In this document: positions 62,659 through 64,000 of the stretch, in pieces
Numbering within the stretch: the first letter of the stretch is position 1
Layout: each line of letters starts with the position of its first letter
Assembly: GCA_030144725.1 (NCBI GenBank)
Contig: JASKMD010000020.1
Span: forward strand, 3,965,000 to 4,028,999
Source of the DNA: Haematococcus lacustris
Lineage: Eukaryota > Chlorophyta > Chlorophyceae > Chlamydomonadales > Haematococcaceae
Direction of reading: 5' to 3'
Length of the DNA stretch: 64,000 nucleotides
The notes under the pieces: model-generated
The model's database searches: none
Seen by the model: the letters and a program-made list of their open reading frames with translations, nothing else
What the model was told of the DNA's origin: nothing
Translations under genes and position numbers: made by a program

Positions 62659-64000
62659 ATGTGGCGCAGGCCCTACCTCACCGAGCTGTTCAAGCGCAGA
62701 GTTGGGCAAGCGGTGGCTCTGGCTGGAGCCAGGGTCATCGCTGGCTCACACGAGCACCAGCGCCGCTTTGGGCTGTCTGTGGATGGCAGTCCAGCCTGGA
62801 CTGAGCGTCAGCGCAGCTGGGTGGTGCGGAGTGTGCGGGGGAAGGTGGTGACCTGGCTAGAGGGTCAGGGTCAGGGTCAGGGTGGGGTGGTGCCTACTGA
62901 GGCCATGCGCTATGAGGTGGCGAGGCAGCGGAGGTTGCTGGGGGTGGGTCAGGGGGTGGTGGTGAACGAAGCCTGGCGGCAGAGGAGGGTCAACCGGGGC
63001 AGCCTGCTGCGCCATGCAGTGGACACCAGCAGGCAGTTGGAGGCTGCCCACGTCAGCTGGCAGGCTGACAAGGCGGACTGGCAGGCACTTGGGGGGCAGC
63101 CCAACTCCAGGCCCTACCGCCCCCCCTCCCCATTTGCTATCACACCCGGCTGCAGCTGCAAGGCGCACCACATCAAGCTGGACACCAAGGCCATTTATGG
63201 CCTGATGCGGGCCGCTGGCATGCTGCCAGCGGACATCACCTCCTTGACCAGGTTCAGGAATGGTGTGGCCGGGCCCAAGGACAGTGAGGTGAGTGAGTCT
63301 TGAGCTGACCAGCCTGGCATGTTGCCTGTGGCATGGTGCTTGAGGCATGTTGCTGGTGGCATGTTGCCTGTGGCATGGTGCTTGAGGCATGTTGCTGGTG
63401 GCATGTTGCCTGTGGCATGGTGCTTGAGGCATGTTGCTGGTGGCATGTTGCTTGTGGCAACGTTGACTGATGGTGTTTGGATGGCTCCAAGTGTGCTGAG
63501 TCGGCTGTGTCGGCTGTGTTGGGTTGCAGGTGGCCAACCGGTGGATCGCCTTCCTACCATCCAGCCTCCCGCCAGCCATCCAGCCATCCATCTGGCCAAA
63601 CGACGGGCAGACCTTCGCGCAGGTGGTTCACACGGACGGAGTCACGGTCAGCTTGCTGTTCACGCGCCCCAAGCCAGCAGGGCCGCCCGCAAAGCTGTCA
63701 AGCATGGGCAAGCAGGAGGGCGCTGTCAACCCGCTCGCGCACCTGGGCGCCGACTGGCTGGGCTGCGATCCAGGCAAAACCAACATGGCGACCGTGGCCC
63801 ACGAGGAGCGGTACCCCTCGGGCGCTGTGGAGTCCGTGTGGCAGCGCAGCCTCACTGCGGGGCACTACTACCGGCAGAGCGGCATCACGCAGCACGCCAA
63901 GGTGTCCAAGGCCTGGATGGCCGGCATCCAGCCCGCACACGTTGTGCTGTCGCAAGTCACCAACTACACCGCCTCGCTGCAGCGGTACCGGGAGTACGTC
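62659..64000 (+). CDS. Fanzor (OMEGA, TnpB-like RNA-guided nuclease), N-terminal half, continues past window
   Basis: Two exons are visible: 62659 (or earlier) to 63288, and 63530 to the window end, both phase 0. The first encodes a basic, Arg/Trp-rich region (LTELFKRRVGQAVALAGARV, FAITPGCSCKAHHIKLDTKA, LMRAAGMLPADITSLTRFRN) with a GGGTCA microsatellite coding Gly-Gln near 62865. The second has RWIAFLPSSLPP, a VVHTDGVTVSLLF strand as in the Fanzor/TnpB wedge-to-RuvC transition, and ADWLGCDPGKTNMATVAHEE with the RuvC-I aspartate. RuvC-II and RuvC-III would follow outside. Fanzors cut DNA under direction of an omega RNA encoded with the transposon. Open frames, normal splice sites and many relatives nearby suggest this may be the least damaged copy. 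The start codon at 62659 is a guess. Confidence 0.75.
63317..63450. repeat. 42 bp minisatellite in Fanzor intron
   Basis: Three direct copies of a 42 bp unit built from GCATGTTGCCTGTGGCATGG and TGCTTGAGGCATGTTGCTGG TG, in the intron between the two Fanzor exons. Confidence 0.93.

Noticed and set aside
63317..63450. CRISPR-like array
   Set aside because: Three head-to-tail 42 bp units without unique spacers, in a eukaryotic intron: a minisatellite.

Overview
The window looks like nuclear DNA of a chlamydomonadalean green alga; the species cannot be proved from the sequence. It is GC-rich. Genes are split into many short exons with GT-AG introns. Introns and spacers are full of C-, G- and CAG-rich microsatellites. 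Possible TGTAA poly(A) signals occur. A gene for axonemal dynein preassembly (Kintoun/PF13) implies a motile flagellum. There is no prokaryotic organisation, and most open reading frames are either exon pieces or low-complexity artefacts.

Layout. 1-4465 is a CCCTGA hexamer satellite that runs into the splice acceptor of a plus-strand gene for a membrane-anchored PstS-like (periplasmic phosphate-binding-fold) protein (15 exons, 4466-11389, 5' end outside). 11.6-14.5 kb holds hAT-transposase-like debris with a ~600 bp direct repeat that ends in a 500-N gap (14501-15000). 15.0-21.0 kb is a minus-strand amino acid transporter of the Aa_trans/AVT type, its C-terminus lost in the gap. 21.4-23.6 kb is mobile DNA: an ORF with a RuvC-III-like DRDGSAALN motif and two short non-autonomous transposons with target-site duplications. 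24.6-30.9 kb is a minus-strand inositol polyphosphate 4-phosphatase (INPP4)-like gene with a CKSGKDRT P-loop. 31.3-33.9 kb holds more non-autonomous elements and a decayed Fanzor (eukaryotic TnpB homologue).

34.3-36.7 kb is a complete carbonyl-reductase-like short-chain dehydrogenase gene (7 exons, 280 residues). It is followed by three tandem ~3.1 kb units (37.8-47.2 kb). Each carries its last three exons, a CCCCTG array expanded inside one intron, and a piece of a transposon encoding a coiled-coil protein. 47-50.9 kb is repeat-rich and includes a gene relic with an N-terminal KRKR nuclear-localisation-type exon and a C-terminal DRDTN motif. 51.1-55.6 kb is the Kintoun/DNAAF2 (PF13) gene. 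55.8-57 kb contains a duplicated segment in which one copy carries a 134 bp MITE and the other is the empty site. 57.5-59.0 kb is a second copy of the coiled-coil transposon whose ORF has captured a piece of the Kintoun last exon.

59.0-64.0 kb is a nest of Fanzor and LINE sequence. Two ~610 bp elements carry the last Fanzor exon (RuvC-III motif DRDVSAALNI) on the minus strand. A broken non-LTR retrotransposon (endonuclease and reverse transcriptase) lies between them. Next comes a Fanzor exon on the plus strand, then the N-terminal half of a Fanzor gene with the RuvC-I motif DPGKTN, which runs off the window.

The five host genes do not form a pathway. What unites the region is transposon activity: insertion into introns, tandem amplification of exons, capture of host gene pieces, and expansion of simple repeats.
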